Assembly (NCBI RefSeq): GCF_003601925.1
Contig: NZ_QZWH01000018.1
Span: forward strand, 1-64,000
Length of the DNA: 64,000 bases
DNA from: Buttiauxella izardii
Lineage (GTDB): Bacteria; Pseudomonadota; Gammaproteobacteria; Enterobacterales; Enterobacteriaceae
Direction: 5' to 3'
Below the pieces are notes generated by a model. It was not told where the DNA came from, searched no databases, and saw only the letters and a list, made by a program, of their open reading frames with translations. This document shows, in pieces, positions 62,701 through 64,000 of this stretch (the first letter of the stretch is position 1; each line of letters starts with the position of its first letter). Made by a program: the position numbers and the translations under genes.

Positions 62701-64000
62701 GGCGCAGCTGATTTTCGACCTTAAGCAGGTCAACCCGAAAGCGATGATTTCCGTCAAACTGGTTTCCGAACCGGGCGTTGGCACTATCGCGACCGGTGTG
62801 GCGAAAGCTTATGCCGACCTGATTACTATCGCCGGTTATGACGGTGGTACAGGCGCAAGCCCGCTGTCTTCTGTGAAATACGCTGGCTGCCCGTGGGAAC
62901 TGGGCCTGGTGGAAACACAACAGGCGCTGGTGGCTAACGGTCTGCGTCATAAAATCCGTCTGCAAGTGGATGGCGGCCTGAAAACTGGCCTCGACATCAT
63001 CAAAGCTGCGATTCTGGGCGCTGAAAGCTTTGGCTTCGGCACTGGCCCAATGGTGGCGCTGGGTTGTAAATACCTGCGTATTTGCCACCTGAACAACTGC
63101 GCAACGGGTGTGGCAACTCAGGACGAAAAACTGCGTAAGAACCACTATCACGGCCTGCCGTTCAAAGTGACTAACTACTTTGAATTCATCGCTCGTGAAA
63201 CCCGTGAGTTGATGGCGCAGTTAGGCGTGAAGCGCCTGGTAGACCTGATTGGCCGTACTGACCTGCTCAAAGAGCTGGACGGTTTCACTGCCAAACAGCA
63301 AAACCTGGACTTGTCTAACTTACTGAAAACAGCCGAACCGATGCCGGGCAAAGCGGTGTTCTGCACCGAAACTAACCCGCCATTTGATAAAGGCGACCTT
63401 AACGCCCAACTGCTCGCTCAGGCGAAGCAATATGTGGACGACAAGCAGAGCAAAACGTTCTGGTTTGATATCCGCAACACTGACCGTTCAGTGGGTGCAA
63501 CGTTGTCCGGTTATATCGCACAGCACAACGGCGACCAGGGTCTGGCAGCCGATCCGATTAAAGCGCACTTCAGCGGTACTGCTGGACAGAGCTTCGGTGT
63601 GTGGAATGCGGGTGGCGTTGAACTGCACCTGACCGGCGATGCCAACGATTACGTCGGCAAAGGCATGGCGGGCGGTTTGATTTCCCTGCGTCCTCCGGTT
63701 GGTTCAGCCTTCCGCAGCCACGAAGCGACCATCATCGGTAACACCTGTTTGTACGGTGCAACTGGCGGCAAGCTTTATGCCGCAGGCCGTGCGGGCGAGC
63801 GTTTCGCGGTGCGTAACTCCGGTGCTATCACCGTGGTAGAAGGCATTGGCGATAACGGTTGTGAATACATGACTGGCGGCATCGTCTGCATTATCGGCAA
63901 AACGGGTGTGAACTTCGGTGCAGGTATGACCGGTGGTTTCGCCTACGTGCTCGATGAAGACGGCGATTTCCGTAAACGCGTTAACCCTGAGCTGGTTGAA
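59765..64000 (+). CDS. gltB: Glutamate synthase (NADPH) large subunit GltB (3' end outside window)
   Basis: GltB makes glutamate from glutamine and 2-oxoglutarate with GltD. 1412 codons are visible; about 43 residues remain beyond the window, judging by E. coli. Visible parts are the N-terminal Ntn glutaminase exposed after propeptide removal ([33 protein letters not shown], catalytic Cys12 here), the central domain, the FMN barrel ([33 protein letters not shown]), the 3Fe-4S cysteines in [15 protein letters not shown], and the start of the GXGXG beta-helix. The ATG at 59765 has GGGGAGG 9 nt upstream and an in-frame TAG eight codons earlier, so the propeptide is only 11 residues. Confidence 0.97.
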   Translation, partial: MLYDKSLEKDNCGFGLIAHIEGEPSHKVVRTAIHALARMQHRGAILADGKTGDGCGLLLQKPDRFFRIVAEERGWRLAKNYAVGMIFLNKDDALAKASRRIVEEELQNETLSIVGWREVPTNEDVLGEIALSSKPRIEQIFVNAPAGWRPRDMERRLFIARRRIEKRIQDKDFYVCSLSNLVNIYKGLCMPADLPRFYLDLADLRLESAICLFHQRFSTNTVPRWPLAQPFRYLAHNGEINTITGNRQWARARTYKFQTPLIPDLHDAAPFVNETGSDSSSMDNMLELLLAGGMDIVRAMRLLVPPAWQNNPNMDPELRAFFDFNSMHMEPWDGPAGIVMSDGRYAACNLDRNGLRPARYVITKDKLITCASEVGIWDYQPDEVVEKGRVGPGELMVIDTRIGRILHSAETDADLKSRHPYKEWMENNVRRLVPFEDLPDEEVGSRELDDDTLASFQKQFNYSVEELDSVIRVLGENGQEAVGSMGDDTPFAVLSSQPRIIYDYFRQQFAQVTNPPIDPLREAHVMSLATSIGREMNVFCEAEGQAHRLSFKSPILLWSDFQQLTTLEEEHYRADTLDITYDASAHSLHETVNALCDEAERMVRNGTVLLVLSDRNIAKDRLPVPAPMAVGAIQTRLVEKNLRCDANIIVETASARDPHHFAVLLGFGATAIYPYLAYETLAKLVDTGAIEKSYRTVMQNYRNGINKGLYKIMSKMGISTIASYRCSKLFEAVGLHKEVSELCFQGVVSRIGGAGFNDFQQDLLNLSKRAWLARKPLDQGGQLKYVHGGEYHAYNPDVVQTLQKAVNSGEYKDYQEYAKLVNERPVATLRDMLALDPQGETVRIEDVEPATELYKRFDTAAMSIGALSPEAHESLAEAMNSIGGNSNSGEGGEDPARYGTNRVSRIKQVASGRFGVTPAYLVNADVIQIKVAQGAKPGEGGQLPGDKVTPYIAKLRYSVPGVTLISPPPHHDIYSIEDLAQLIFDLKQVNPKAMISVKLVSEPGVGTIATGVAKAYADLITIAGYDGGTGASPLSSVKYAGCPWELGLVETQQALVANGLRHKIRLQVDGGLKTGLDIIKAAILGAESFGFGTGPMVALGCKYLRICHLNNCATGVATQDEKLRKNHYHGLPFKVTNYFEFIARETRELMAQLGVKRLVDLIGRTDLLKELDGFTAKQQNLDLSNLLKTAEPMPGKAVFCTETNPPFDKGDLNAQLLAQAKQYVDDKQSKTFWFDIRNTDRSVGATLSGYIAQHNGDQGLAADPIKAHFSGTAGQSFGVWNAGGVELHLTGDANDYVGKGMAGGLISLRPPVGSAFRSHEATIIGNTCLYGATGGKLYAAGRAGERFAVRNSGAITVVEGIGDNGCEYMTGGIVCIIGKTGVNFGAGMTGGFAYVLDEDGDFRKRVNPELVE

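Overview
The window is chromosomal DNA of a gamma-proteobacterium of the family Enterobacteriaceae. Gene content, gene order and near-identical protein lengths match the Escherichia coli yraR-gltB block almost gene for gene. Base composition looks close to 50% GC by eye. The genus cannot be fixed from the sequence alone; a Buttiauxella/Kluyvera-type enteric is a guess. Compared from memory with E. coli K-12, four features differ: a type VI secretion vgrG and the anaerobic ribonucleotide reductase operon lie at the left edge; a GmrSD-like DUF262/HNH/DUF5655 gene sits at the junction with yraR; argG and yhbX are absent between the leuU and metY tRNA genes; and a PmrA/PmrB two-component pair lies between dacB and obgE.

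Layout. 1-4.6 kb: 3'-truncated vgrG (minus strand), a control region with overlapping FNR and NrdR sites and two perfect DnaA boxes, then nrdD-nrdG. 4.8-6.9 kb: the DUF262 protein, the only clearly accessory defence-type gene. 6.9-12.6 kb: yraR, yhbP, yhbQ, yhbS, and ubiT divergent from ubiU-ubiV (O2-independent ubiquinone hydroxylation), then yhbW. 12.6-26.5 kb, minus strand: mtr, deaD with the tiny yrbN overlapping its start, nlpI, then the metY-rimP-nusA-infB-rbfA-truB-rpsO-pnp transcription/translation/RNA-decay operon, and leuU. 26.5-33 kb, minus strand: secG, glmM, folP, ftsH, rlmE and greA, with yhbY divergent. 33-36.4 kb, plus strand: dacB-pmrA-pmrB. 36.5-39.4 kb, minus strand: obgE, yhbE, rpmA, rplU. 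39.6-41.1 kb, plus strand: ispB and the Ner-like sfsB. 41.1-46 kb, minus strand: murA, ibaG and mlaFEDCB. 46.2-54.1 kb, plus strand: yrbG-kdsD-kdsC-lptC-lptA-lptB-rpoN-hpf-ptsN-rapZ-npr. 54.1-59.1 kb, minus strand: mtgA, elbB, arcB, yhcC. 59.8 kb to the end: gltB, cut by the window edge.

Functionally most of the window is envelope building and maintenance (LPS Kdo synthesis and transport, Mla lipid transport, peptidoglycan enzymes MurA, GlmM, DacB and MtgA, RapZ control of GlmS) together with ribosome biogenesis and transcription-translation coupling. Anaerobic adaptation recurs: NrdDG, UbiTUV and ArcB. The more novel parts are the DUF262 single-chain nuclease, the triple 22-bp repeat plus inverted copy upstream of sfsB, the DnaA boxes at nrdD, the RBS-adjacent inverted repeat at yhbW, and the shortened GltB propeptide with an upstream leader ORF. 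I found no CRISPR array, no insertion sequence and no rRNA gene.
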